A DNA stretch of 60,000 bases from Owenia fusiformis (lineage: Eukaryota; Annelida; Polychaeta; Sabellida; Oweniidae), in the NCBI GenBank assembly GCA_903813345.2, contig CAIIXF020000006.1:7988989-8048988 (forward strand), written 5' to 3'. Below, in pieces: positions 1-12,200 of this stretch. The translations under genes were made by a program, and so were the position numbers. Within the stretch, counting starts at the first letter, position 1. The number at the start of each line of letters is the position of its first letter. The notes under the pieces are model-generated. The model made no database searches. It was given only the letters and a program-made list of their open reading frames with translations, and was not told the DNA's origin.

Positions 1-1089
1 CAAGATATTTGATAATTTAGGATTAAATATGAGAAAAAATTAAACTTTAAAGATGATTTTGGATGATATAGAAATGGTAAGTACTATGATAATTTTGAAG
101 ATTTGTCTTAATTAAATAATTGATAATTTTCTTAGTTGTAAAATATTTTTTTTTTTAGAAAATTATATGTATCGGTTATGGAATGAGTCATAAGTGAAGA
201 TGGGATGGGGTATTAAAAAATTGAATATTTATCCTCATAATGACGCATAATTTAAAATAATGTCTAGTCTCATGGATTTATTTAACCAACAATTTTTTCC
301 TCTTGTCATCATTCATTTTTATTATTGAATTTGGTAAATGTAAATATATTTGCACATAAACTTCAGTTTTGTGGCATTGGCAATTTTTCTTATCAATTCT
401 TAATACTAAGTGCTTTTAAAGGCCACTTGTTCAATGGTCAAATATACAGAGCTTCATCATATGACAAAATTTCCAAAAGTCTTGTCCCCCCACCCATTGG
501 TGAATATGTTCCCTTTCCTTCTTGGTAAATATTTACTCCCTTTATTATCCCTTCTCCCCCACCCTCCCCACCCCCTACCAGCCTGGGTAGATAATCAACA
601 TTCTCCCTTCCCGGGCAAATATTTACCCTTACCTTTAATAAATGTAGGCGTGGTGACGGAAAATTCATTCTAATAATGTCATATTGTTATTTATTGAGCA
701 AATATTGATTGATTGCTATTTAGAACCTGTTCTCATTTAAATTACCTTCATAAAGTTATATGACGAACATGACATTCATTAAGTGCTTTTACAGGATATT
801 GTGTAATAGACTAAAATCACCTGATATTGTTATATTTCCATAAACAACTTTGAATAAGGTTAACAAGATTGGGGTTATGTACTTTGCACAAAGGGCAAGA
901 TCACACCAAAACTACATATCTGTTAATTATTCACTTACTAAAGTCCAAATACCATTTTGATTGGTGCCCTTTTGAATTCCAAAAATCATTTCTTTTATTC
1001 TAATCCATTTGGCATCTGGCTACCCTTTGCATTCGTTTGACTTCACTTCTTAAAAGAGAGCTTCGTCTTCACTCTTTCAAACTAAAACA
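1..1089. other. Upstream intergenic DNA, no gene seen
   Basis: AT-rich sequence upstream of the nuclear receptor gene. No convincing exon is visible on either strand. A C-rich, low-complexity tract at about 487-640 contains short repeats of a GGTAAATATTTAC-like motif and gives short open frames on both strands. I read these as by-products of composition. Confidence 0.6.
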
Positions 1090-1094
1090 AACCT

Positions 1095-1345
1095 GTGAAC
1101 TCACCGCGCCAATCAGTGTTCGTCGGCCAAATTTGACCGACGTTCTATATATGGTCATTCCTTCTGAGGTCATCGTTGAGCCAGGAATTGACCAATGACA
1201 TGCGCATATTTAATTAGAACGCATTTGGCGTATGTTTGTTCAAGCTAGCTGAATGGTGGAAGAAAGGCCAGCGCATAGGTCAGAAGTGATTTATTACCCA
1301 AACTTTCACTGGTACCCGTCGTGGGGGCGGGGCTACTAAACTGTA
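1095..1345 (+). promoter_or_regulatory. Possible distal promoter of the NR6A/HR4 gene
   Basis: A locally GC- and CpG-richer block in AT-rich surroundings. It carries a CCAAT box in GCCAATCAG (about 1108-1116), a TATATATGG box at 1146-1154, an initiator-like TCATC around 1170-1174 (26 bases after the TATA), and a GC box GGGGCGGGGC near 1324-1334. This is a plausible vertebrate-style core promoter arrangement. The downstream exon at 4444 has its own well-placed ATG, so a non-coding 5' exon from here could give the shorter 854-residue receptor. No splice donor could be assigned with confidence. Confidence 0.3.
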
Positions 1346-2903
1346 ATATGGTCTCTACTAGGCAGAGTGTAGTTTAACTAGACTCTGCACACAGGGTAGC
1401 ATCTGGCTAGCAGTACCATAGAACAGACAATGCCCTCTTTTGGGGAAATTCCAATTCAATTCTTATATCTGTATTTTCAAATATTTTTAATACATGAAAA
1501 TAAATAATATTTCTCATTTATGCCTATTTGACTTTATTGATAAGGAAAGTGCTTTATTCCCTAGCTTTGCTGTACCATTCATTACTATTCTATTTTAGTG
1601 GAAAATCAGACATTTCATTTGTATTGATTTGCATTTTGTGACATTTTGATAAGTCAAAGTCACCATGACACCATTAATGTGTGATCTATTTTTATTGGAC
1701 ACATTGTCTGTTGAACTTTTACCATGATATGGATTTATACTTTAATCATAATGTAGTTTTAAAATGATACTATAATTTAATAGTCATCTTTATTCTCTTT
1801 ATTCCGTATTATTATACTCTTTTATTTATCATATGGTTTCTGGGGCTTTTCTCTTCTAATATTACCCATTCAGCCTCTCGTTTTGAATTAATATATTGTA
1901 TAGCAAATTAGCAATGTCTGATTCTCATTAAATTAAGAATTTCACATTTGGTATTTCCTGGAAATTGTTGAGGAATAGTATGTAAAGTTGTCTACGAAAT
2001 ACATGTGTTTTATCCTCACTTCCAAGAGATTTATGTTAGACTGTACAGACAGGTATCCTACAACAAAACAAATGTGGAATATTATAAATGAACATTGTGA
2101 TATTCTGAAATGTTACAACATAGTCACTTATTAAAGAAGGTGAATCTGCTTTATTCAAGGCTATTGCGTTTTGTGTTCAAAGTATATTATATCTGAGTCT
2201 TGGAAGGAATCATGCTGTTTAAATATGATATTTTGCTATATTCAATTCTAGGTCATTGTCCTGTGTAAAAGTATTCCAAAGTCACAAAAAGAAATATGCT
2301 GATTGTAAATTATGTCATTTTCTCAGATAAGCATATTGTGGCTCCAATAGTTGAGTTTAACATATGTTTCAGAATCTCCATAAGGAGACAATTGTTGTAT
2401 GTTCTCCTAAAGGAGAAATCCATAACAAAAAATTCAAGTATTTTACAGTCCTTACTGAAAAATCAAGTTTCAAATATATTTTGTCTTAATATTGTACTTA
2501 TTTGAGATATCCAAATAGAGTGAAACCTGTCTTAATATTGTACTTGAGATATTCAAATGAAGTGAAACCCGTCTTATTCGAACACCACTGGGACCAGCCA
2601 CAACTTTTCAAATTATATTTCAAGGTTCCTTAAAATGTGAGTCAGGGTAAGATAACAAAGTGGCGACTAACAAAATATGCTCATATTGAGAGGTGTTGGA
2701 ATTAGAGAGTTGTTGGGAAATACAAGTTTTACTGTATTTAATACTTGCCTATTTGGTTACTTTTTCATAGGTAGAAACATTTACGTAAGCCCAATTAGCA
2801 GATAGTTATTAGAAAAACGTTGGGATGCCTTATTGGAATTTGATTGGTTGCCAGACCAAAGTTGTACTACTCACGAGACATAAGAACACGTTGCAAGCTC
2901 ACA
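1346..2903. other. Non-coding DNA between the two candidate promoters
   Basis: AT-rich sequence with no supported exon. It contains the short tandem duplication at 2483-2576, listed separately. It would be intronic in a transcript starting at the distal block and intergenic for one starting at 2933. Confidence 0.5.
2483..2576. repeat. Two-copy tandem duplication (about 46 bp)
   Basis: The motif beginning GTCTTAATATTGTACTT and ending GTGAAACC occurs twice head to tail, with a three-base indel and a few substitutions. No function is apparent. Confidence 0.8.
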
Positions 2904-2938
2904 TATATAATTTTTCAATTATCCCGTTACTCAGCATT
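2904..2938 (+). promoter_or_regulatory. TATA-Inr core promoter of NR6A/HR4
   Basis: TATATAA at 2904-2910 is followed by an initiator-like TCAGCATT whose A is at 2933, 29 bases after the first T of the TATA box. That is the usual TATA-to-start distance. The first in-frame ATG that fits the splicing of the downstream gene is at 3108, which leaves a 5' untranslated leader of about 175 nt. Seen: both motifs and their spacing. Inferred: that transcription starts here. Confidence 0.5.
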
Positions 2939-3107
2939 CTGGTATTGACACTTGTAGCAACTAGTACAAAATCAATTTCACAGAGATAGCACTATTGAAC
3001 TTATATTGCTTTGATTTAGGATAATGGATACATAGGATTTACATTTTTACCAACAAAACAGGAGTAAATATAAACAAAAAAGCAAAATTTGACAACTTCT
3101 GTCCAAA
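2933..3107 (+). other. Predicted 5' untranslated leader
   Basis: Sequence between the predicted start site and the exon 1 ATG. It is AT-rich and has no upstream ATG giving a long frame. The sequence just before the ATG is CAAA, with A at -3. Confidence 0.4.
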
Positions 3108-3212
3108 ATGCCAGTCTTTCAAGAGGATGAAGTATTCCGTGATTTTTACGACCAAACTGCTGTTAAGTTCCATGTCTGGCCGGATGCTGTATCGAAATGG
3201 CACGTGCAACAG
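3108..3212 (+). CDS. NR6A1: NR6A/HR4 exon 1 (short N-terminal coding exon)
   Basis: Begins with ATG ([16 protein letters not shown]...) and encodes 35 residues ending WHVQQ at a CAG|GTCGAT donor. It lies 175 nt after the predicted start site. The exon ends in phase 0 and the next exon is open in phase 0 from its acceptor at 4444 to its internal ATG, so the two join without a stop. I do not know this peptide from other receptors. The donor is weak after the GT. If this exon is not used, translation would start at 4465. Confidence 0.5.
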
Positions 3213-6200
3213 GTCGATAATTTATTATTATTTACTCTGAAAAGATATTTATTTTGATTGTTTGTTTATTAAGTTTTAATATTTTGGTTGTCAAGTTAAA
3301 AATTGACAATATGGTACAAAATAGGGAATGAAATAAAAAATGCAATGCACTAAATAATACGTTACAAGAAAATCATATAGTTCATTAAAAAGTTTGAGAT
3401 TAACCTTTGGAAAGTCATGTCCATTTTTCATGGCAATCGGGCGTTCATTATACAAATTTTATATCCATTTCTAATTTTATAACAAAATAAATTACACGTT
3501 TTTAGTTGAAGAGGCAGTTAAGAAGATATAAATCAGATAGTAAACCGTGAATTAAATATCATGGTTGTCAAGGTGACATATCTTAAAAGCGGAATGAGAA
3601 ATATCTTGGTAATTATCGTTAGCAGGCAATGTCAAGGAAAATATACTTAAGAATTGAGATTATCATGCTATGTTAAACTCATCAAGATGTATGTAAATGC
3701 ATGTAACCATTCATAATTCCTTTGGTTAAGACTCAACAATTGTATCAGTAATGTTAAGAAGTACCATTACAAAATTTTGTTTTCGCCATGATGGATTTGA
3801 GTTCTATGAAGAAAAATCTGAAAACCCTCAGTAAGGAGGGTTCTATTATTTAATGGATTTTCTGCGGAAGTTCATTTTATATTTTTAGAGCGAACATGAT
3901 AAAAATAGGCACTGCTATATTGATACACTGCAAGGTGGCTATTGACTAATTTAACGTCATATCGATAGCCCATGCATGAAATTTAGTAGTGTTTTTGTTT
4001 TATTACATGAAAACATTTGAGGGAAATATTTTACAAATACCAAATTCAGCAGGAAGATCGCCATAACAATTAAGGATCTAATGAAATCGTGATTTTGTAT
4101 CATACCTTGACAAAGTACATGAATTGGAATAATTGTGGTAGCATATAAGACATGGGTATATATTGGTGCAGTTAGCATATATAAAAGAATACATTAGTTC
4201 AGATCATCAATAAATCGTTAATTTTTTATGTACCATTGTGACATAAATGCACTCTGTGGCAAGATGGTGGGTAGAACATTCAATATAACTCTGTTACAGC
4301 AACCCTATTTCAAATGTCACTGCATATTTTTTCCTGCTTTAAAAAGTATTGAATGTTGGAAAGCATAGTTTCAAACAATAAAAAGTAAATGAAGATATTT
4401 TTCTAATGCCCAACTTTAAATGTAATCTCTCCTGTGTTTTCAGATATATAGACCTTTAATCAGAATGGCAGCTGGGGATCTAGAAACCCCACACAGGGAC
4501 GAGAGTCACAATGATGTCCACGAGGATGTCGGCCAAGGTGCCATCTTATTTAGAAACTATAAACTCAAACAATACAAGATGAAAAGCTCTCAGTTGCGCG
4601 CCAGTTCCCCCACGTGCTCTGATATTTCCGAGTCAGGCTCTGGGAGGGATGACTCTGGGGTGGAAAGCATATCCAGATCTCAACGTAGCCCAATCTCTGA
4701 ATTTTCTGATCTCAATAGCGATAAACTTGATGATATTCGTAGTCGTAGCGATAGCTGTGGAAGTCGAATTAGCAGCTTCTCCGACACAAGTAACTACTCC
4801 AGAGGAGAGCCTCCAATGTTGAAAAGGGAACACCCGGAAATACATGGTTTGAATCGCAGTCTCTTAGACATGCAGTCTCTCTGTGAGCGTAAACGATTTG
4901 AAGAGTTCGCAATGAAAATCAAGAGTGAGCCTAGCCAAGGGGAGCCAACGTCACAACAAATGAGATACATGAGTCCGTCCATGGCGTATGGAAACCCAAT
5001 GAATGGTTTGAGTGCCCTCGGTGGGCTGAACATGAATAGCATGGAGGGACTAAGCCGAATGGCCCAAATTAATAGCTTTAATATGAACAACATGCAAAGT
5101 AACGGTGGAAATCACGCGGGTATGAAGTTCATACCTGTCATGTCTAGTATGCCTAGTGGACTCCCCCCGATGATGTCCCCAGTCATGATGCAATCATCAC
5201 CCAATATGATGGAAGGACTCTCCCCCGGAGCCTTCCACCCTCACTCCCACCCTAGCATGCAACACCCATCCATGAAAACACCATTCCATCCAAATGGGCT
5301 CAATATTAAATCGGAGTTTCTGAATGAGCCCAAGTTCAACTCTCTTCAGCAAGAAAGCCCGAGAAATACTCCTCCGGCGCCACCTACCCATACACCTCGT
5401 ACCAAAGAAGAGGAGCTAGAAATGAAACGACGATTCTACGCCAATTACAACCTCGATTTTCATGAGATTGAGGCTAAATGCCGAGCACAGATAGCTAGTC
5501 AGGCTGAGGAAGCTCACAATGGATGCGACAGTGACAACGATGAACCTATGGCGTGTGGAATTTGTAATGATAAAGCCACAGGGCTTCATTACGGAATCAT
5601 CACTTGCGAAGGGTGAGAATTATTTTTGTATAGATAAAGATTATAAAGTTTGAAAAGAGATCATTTTTTTCCTACATTTAAAACAATTAACAATAATTAA
5701 CACAAAACTGAACATAGTTATCGAAATTGTTGAAAGTTAAAGGTGAGAATTATGTTGTTGATTTCAATTTCAGGTGCAAGGGTTTTTTCAAACGAACTGT
5801 CCAAAACAAGAGGGTCTACACATGTATAGCTGATGGGAACTGTGAAGTGACAAAAACACAAAGAAACCGCTGCCAGTATTGCCGATTTAAGAAATGCTTA
5901 CAAAGTGGAATGGTCTTAGCAGGTAAATATAGGCTTGCCGTCGTAATGAATATATTAGTGTATTATGTACATTAGAATGTACGTCATGTTTTTGAAATGA
6001 AGTAGTGTGAAAAAGAGAAATTAGCAAAAAGGGAGAAGTTAGCAACTATATAATGATGAATACAAATGAATGAAGTTGACGCCCTAAATTAGGATGCCAC
6101 AGAATAGATTCAGGCATTCGCCTATATTTCTAAGATGAGGTAGAAGAAATCGTTTCATCTCTCTGCTCAGGTGTGACTTGAATTTATAAAAGTCACGTGT

Positions 6201-9200
6201 ATACAGTATATTATCATTCAAGTTGAGAGACGTCATGTGAGGCTGAATAAACGTGGACTTTGTCAGGTGGTGTAACATTCGAAGGAAGTAATTTCTCTCA
6301 TTGATTTTGTTATTTAATTGCTATATATGAGGAATGATTCTGTACATGTGACTATCTAGTCATGATATCAAGTTACATAGTTATTGTATGTAATATGTCT
6401 ATGTAAGAATGAATTATATATTATATGTGTATCATTCAGTCTCGTGACACATGTGATAATTAATGATATAATGGGCAATGAGATCCAAGGCAAATACACT
6501 CCGATTTAATTTTATTGACGCACAACCCAACTAAATATAAATATCGTCACATGTTCTCGAAGTTACAGAGGTCTCTAAGATACATGGATGACACGTGACA
6601 TTAGAAGCACATTTCATATTATTTATTTAATTTCATATGATTTGAATGTTAAGTAACCCAAAACGATTACTCACATCGTTTGTGACTGTTGCCATAGCAA
6701 CTAATGTAAGTGTGATCTCTAAGCACTTGTTTTAATATTTCTCCTCCTTCTCAAAAAAATAAAATATTCTAATCAGGGATGTAATCAACACATTTTTCAG
6801 CTGAAATCCTTGATTAAAAAGTCCATCAGGGTGTCTTAATCATAAATAAACCTGAATAGTTAAATGACACTTTCCAATATGACTTGGGAAATTGGTGATG
6901 TCAATCTCATTGGTGACCAAGGTGACTTTCACCTGTTTTTTTTGCTCCGATCCATCGGCCGGTGTCTGGCCGATTGAGTGTTTTGTTCAATATAATTGTA
7001 TTCAATTTTGAACAAAATACTCAATCGGCCAGGCGCCGTAGTAAAAATCGGAGCAAATGTGACCAAGGCATTACTGTTAGTTTTAAAGTGCAATCAGAAA
7101 ATTAACACTGACCTATTTAGCGAGTAAATAGCCTAGTTTATTTGTGGATGTTATACTCTTGCATAGGGGATTCACTATTCAATAGCGAGTTGTCAATTAT
7201 TCTTGATTTAACTCATGTTGACATGTAACTGGGACACAATAACCTTGATATGCCTTATTAATGATGGAATAAGAAGACACTACATTGGGACAGTGTGACT
7301 TTTGATACGGTACAATGGAATCTTCAGCCTTTTGAGTGACTGAAACATTTACATGGGTCTATTTTAATATACATATGTCCTTTAAAATCATAAGATAACA
7401 TTAATCTGAGGCAGTCTGATCATCATGTAAGGGATGCGACACGTTTTATATGAGAATGGAAAAAGTAAATGTTTAATGCTGTCATATGGTTAGGATGATC
7501 TTCTTGTTCTAAAAATATCTGACAAAATCAATTTTAAGTCAGTGTCTATAAATGTAATCATGTGATCTAATCAACCAATCAGATAACAGCGAGGGTTGCT
7601 TGTTTCATGATCATTCACCTCATTTATGAGCTATTTCCATCTATTCATATTCGTCCGTTTTTAGTCGTTAAAATGAATGAATTTTCTTATTTTTGGCATT
7701 TCTATGAAATTCAGAGTTTTATATTCATGCCTGTTTATTTTATTCCTGAATTTTATTGCTGAATCCTCTATTTCTGGCTATATTTAACAACAAAAACATT
7801 GATCGCCGTGACAACATGACATTTCAATTTGTACAAATGAGTTTGTTTTGACCCAGACTTTCAAGGGCATGTTATACCTCATAAGATATTGCACAAATTA
7901 TCGTCTCTGACCTTCAAATCTGTATCTTTATCCAGAGCAACGATAACTCTTTTTGCCCTTAGTTTTAGTACTTTTTATTAAACCTAAAAAGATATAATAT
8001 TGTCTATACTGTCGTCGGTGCGGAACAGGAAAGGCAAAAATATTCATATAGAGTTAACTCTGTTAAGAGGGTAACCTCATATATTATGCAGATGCTTTGG
8101 ATTAACTTTAAATTCATAGCTATTTGATATAACATTAAAGCAAAAATGTTCACAAGGTAGCTGTTTCTAAAAGTATTTGATATCTTAATTTCATCAATGC
8201 TGTAATTTTATGACATGCTGGTGTAGCACATCAATTGCTATCCCATTGACTCCTAAAGGAGACGATCTCCCTCACTATCTTTCACATTGGAAATAACAAA
8301 CTCTAGTTAAGCTATCATTATGACATCAGTGGATAAGGACCCTCAGGTTATAAACTTTTTATTATAGTATACAGTAATTTTATGAGTCTTTACTGACGAC
8401 AAGTTCAAAGCGACTCCATAAATCTACAATTAAATAAAACATTCTCTAACCGAGGTACGTGGTTTTGCAACCTCATCAAATTACATTTCACTGGGGAGAT
8501 CGTGTTACGGAAAGAATAAGTGCTGTGTATTATTTGAGGTTACCACAACTTCCCAACACATTGTATTCTAGTTTAATTATATGTACCTGTACGCAGAGTA
8601 AAGATTTTATGCATGGGAGCTTAAAAAATCACATATTTTTTAAAATATGTTTATTTAACCATTCCTGTCATATCTCATTTAAATAAAAAGTGAAAATATG
8701 ACTTGATTATGTAGTGGCGTTAAAGAGTGGATATGATATATTTTATCAGTCCAATTTTAGATATCGATGGCAGCTTATTTGTACTTGCAAGAGCTGGATC
8801 ATCGTGAACTTTTAAATGGCTTCGGTATTGAAAATTCCCTCTTCAAGGTTACAGCGACATTCTCTGTTAATTTGATATTTTCATTGCCACAGCAACGCAT
8901 GGTTTATGAGACTATTAATGTCAAATGTAGCATAAAACCATACTAGGGTGCTCTTGACTCAGAAATTGCGAATTCCCCCCAGGCCATTAGGATTTTAGCA
9001 TCATATCATCAAAAATTTAGCGTGTAAAACATGAAACATAACAATCGTGGGTGTAGACAGTCACTAGACAGGCAAGGCATGTGTCTCACCAAAATTTAAA
9101 GATGTAGAAATGAGGTTCAATGATAGTATTATATCTCATTTGGCCTAAATTTGCCACACCTATTTAAAATTTGCCTCTGCTATGTTTAAATCCTGTCTAC

Positions 9201-12200
9201 CTCCCTAACAGTGTTTTACTATTCCCTCTATGAATATTAATTTTCTCTAAAGGCATGTGCACTCAATGTACTCGTAAAGTACAACTTCATTTTATTAAAT
9301 TTTGTTAATTATTCATTTACCCTTTTAAAACATACAATGATTTGAGTAATTGAATTTTATTTCTTATTTCATAAATTCTACAAACAACTCAAAATGCCAA
9401 CTTATCACTCAAATCCAAATGGCTTTCAAAATTGGATCTAATATGTGTTGATGTCATATTTCTTCCTTAATCGGGCGCATTATCAAGGGCTTGACGTGAT
9501 TCGGTACATTTGTTACGTAGCTGCACTATGTTGCTCTTACATTTTATGTGAGCAACGCTGATAAAAGTCACCCAATCCCATTAATATGTCAAATTTGAGC
9601 ATTTTTATTGGAAAGCACTAAGTGCCATCAGAGATTAGACTTTGTTAATTGCATTAAAAATATTAATTTGTTTTTCTTCTCGGAGGACTTACCCCAGAGT
9701 AGGACAAAATTATCAAGTTTAGTTGTTTGTTATCAACGTTGTGCAAATATTGATAACGGTTTTTGAGGCATAATCACCCGATCAGTGATCACATGGCCAA
9801 GCTAGACACGAATACACACTGTAACATGAATGCAAAACATGTCTCAAAAGCACATCGTGACACGAATGATGCAATAATACATAATGCCATCACATTTCAA
9901 GCAGAATATGCACATATGGCATTACATTTCAATTGGCATCATACTTCAAGTAGTCCATATGGCATTATACTTCAATTGGCATCCCGAAGATTAGAAACAA
10001 ATGGTTAATTCAGAAATTTTTTTATAGTTTGAAGAATTTGTGGACATGTATAAAAAAATTTGAATTATTGTACTTATAAACTGAGTTGCACTCATAAACT
10101 GAGTTGCACTCATAAACTGAGTTGCACTCATAAACTGAGTTGCACTCATTTTAATCAGTCAGTGTATTGAATTATGTGCACTTAGCAGTAATTACATCAT
10201 TGATTACCGTTTCAATCTGCAAGTGTTTCTTTCAGCAAACTATCATTAATGTTAATAAATCAAATACCAATCATTTTAAGTTAACCTTCAAAGAGATAAA
10301 GACTTTATATCAGTCCCACGTTGTAATGGTATGATAACTGTTTAAAAAGATACAGTAGAATATATCACGTCACATTTTTGAAATATATCACATGTAGCAT
10401 CACATGTGATTCCCACATAGTGTTATTACTAGTATAAGCCATTGATAAGTATGCCATTTGTGTCTCCATGTAATATGTATTTATCATATAAATATAACAC
10501 TTTTTGCTGGGTCTTAGTCTTATTAAGTAGATATAAATAATACCCTGTTACTGTCATATTTCAATGAAACCTAAAACCATGTATTCTTATTATTATTACT
10601 CAATGCTAATAATCAGTGTTCTGAAATGGACTTGTCATGGTCATTAGAAGTAGATCAGAAAATCCTTCACATTTTCGACTGTCATGTGCTTTAATGATAT
10701 ATTATAGTATTGATATAGTTTTTGTGGATGGTGTTCGATGGGTGGCATTCAGCTTTTGGCATCTGTAACAAATGGCAGGTTGTGACATTTTGCATGTTTA
10801 TGCCCTGTTGTTTCTTACAATCAGTCAAAGAAGCTAAAAACATTTTAGTTCAAATTGTAAATGAATTGAAGTATCTCAAACTGAAGTTAACCAAGTTAAT
10901 GTGAAGCTGATCATAAACTCTCTGAATGAACTCAATTAACATTGATCTTATTTTCAGTTTATGAAATCTAGTCTTTATGTTTATGACCTTGTTTACGATT
11001 TACTTTGAGTTTGCTCTTGATTTTTGGTAAAATTCCAGGTTTGCGGTGAAGAAAAAGAAAAACAAACTTTTTGTTGTAAATAAACAGTTTCGTTTTTGAT
11101 AGATACAAGAAGATGAAAGAATATGCATGGTGAAAGAAAATATTTTAAACACTTTAAATAGTACCTGCCAGATCAGCCTGTCCCTAGCAAGATTAACTCC
11201 TGCTTTATGTACATTGAGTTAGATATTAATGTGTTTTTATTGATGTGCTTTCAGCTGTGCGAGAAGACAGAATGCCAGGAGGACGTAATTCTGGGGCTGT
11301 CTATAATCTATACAAGGTCAAATATAAACGTCATAAGAAGCGTAATGAAGCCAAGAAACAACGTCTCCAACAGCTGGCATCTCAGAATGGATCTCTTGCC
11401 CATGGGTCTCTCCCCTCTTTACCCTCTTCGGGCCTTGCTAGCATTCCCACCTCCCATAGTGAAGAGTTCATGCCTCCTTTGAAGCGCATGGCTATCGAAG
11501 CTGCAGCAGCTGCTCGTGCAGAGTTCACAAGATCATCGCATGGCGCTTACGAGAATCGCAACGAAGTGTATAATAATAGTAATTCAGCATATTCTGACAG
11601 CCAATCACAATGTATAGATTTATCTCAGAAATCATCATCAATTTCATCTTCTCCAAGCATGAGGTCGCCACCCCCAATGCTGGAAGTTACAGACCCCAAT
11701 TCATCTACCTCAGGAACACCCTCTCAGAATGGATCTCAGCTAGAGGCCCCACCCCCAAGACAAGTCAGCCCCAGCCCCCAGAAGCAGCAATCACGATACA
11801 GCTTACCTCCAACAAACCTCTCACAGATTGTTGGAGAGCTTATCGCATGTGAAAAGGAGATGGATACATCCGCAGCTCAAATGGACTTTCTAGCTCAGAA
11901 TGAGGACTCTCTTATGAAAGCAATGTGCAAATTAGGCGACTCAATCGTAACGCAACTTGTAAAGTGGACCAAACATCTGCCATTCTATAGTGACATTCCA
12001 CTTGCCGTACACACCCAATTACTCACGAGTAAATGGCATGAAATTCTACTACTAATCACATCAGCTCAACACGCGCTCACAACCACCGACAATCAATCTC
12101 TCGGCGACTTTAACACATACTTCAAAAGTAACATGGAAAAGCTGCAATACTATCTTAACAATGTGCTTGGGAAGGCTATCACAGTGGAGGAACTGGACCA

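Larger units (their letters stand above)
5923..11254 (+). other. Intron 3 of NR6A/HR4 (5.3 kb)
   Basis: Separates the zinc fingers from the C-terminal extension and hinge. No additional exon was recognised. It contains a 117-bp foldback element (6941-7057), an 18-bp tandem repeat (10,075-10,150) and an inverted copy of the dispersed 'D' repeat (10,719-10,810), each listed separately. Confidence 0.8.

Noticed and set aside
410-673. Pro/Leu-rich open frames on both strands
   Set aside because: They are caused by a C-rich low-complexity tract. No start, splice or protein pattern supports them.
4633-5391. Antisense open frames opposite receptor exon 2
   Set aside because: They are shadows of the real coding exon, whose plus-strand product is clearly a nuclear receptor N-terminus.
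5727-5773. Open frame continuing upstream of receptor exon 3
   Set aside because: It includes the intron end. The CAG acceptor at 5771-5773 gives the exact zinc-finger continuation (CEG-CKGFF), so the upstream codons are not coding.
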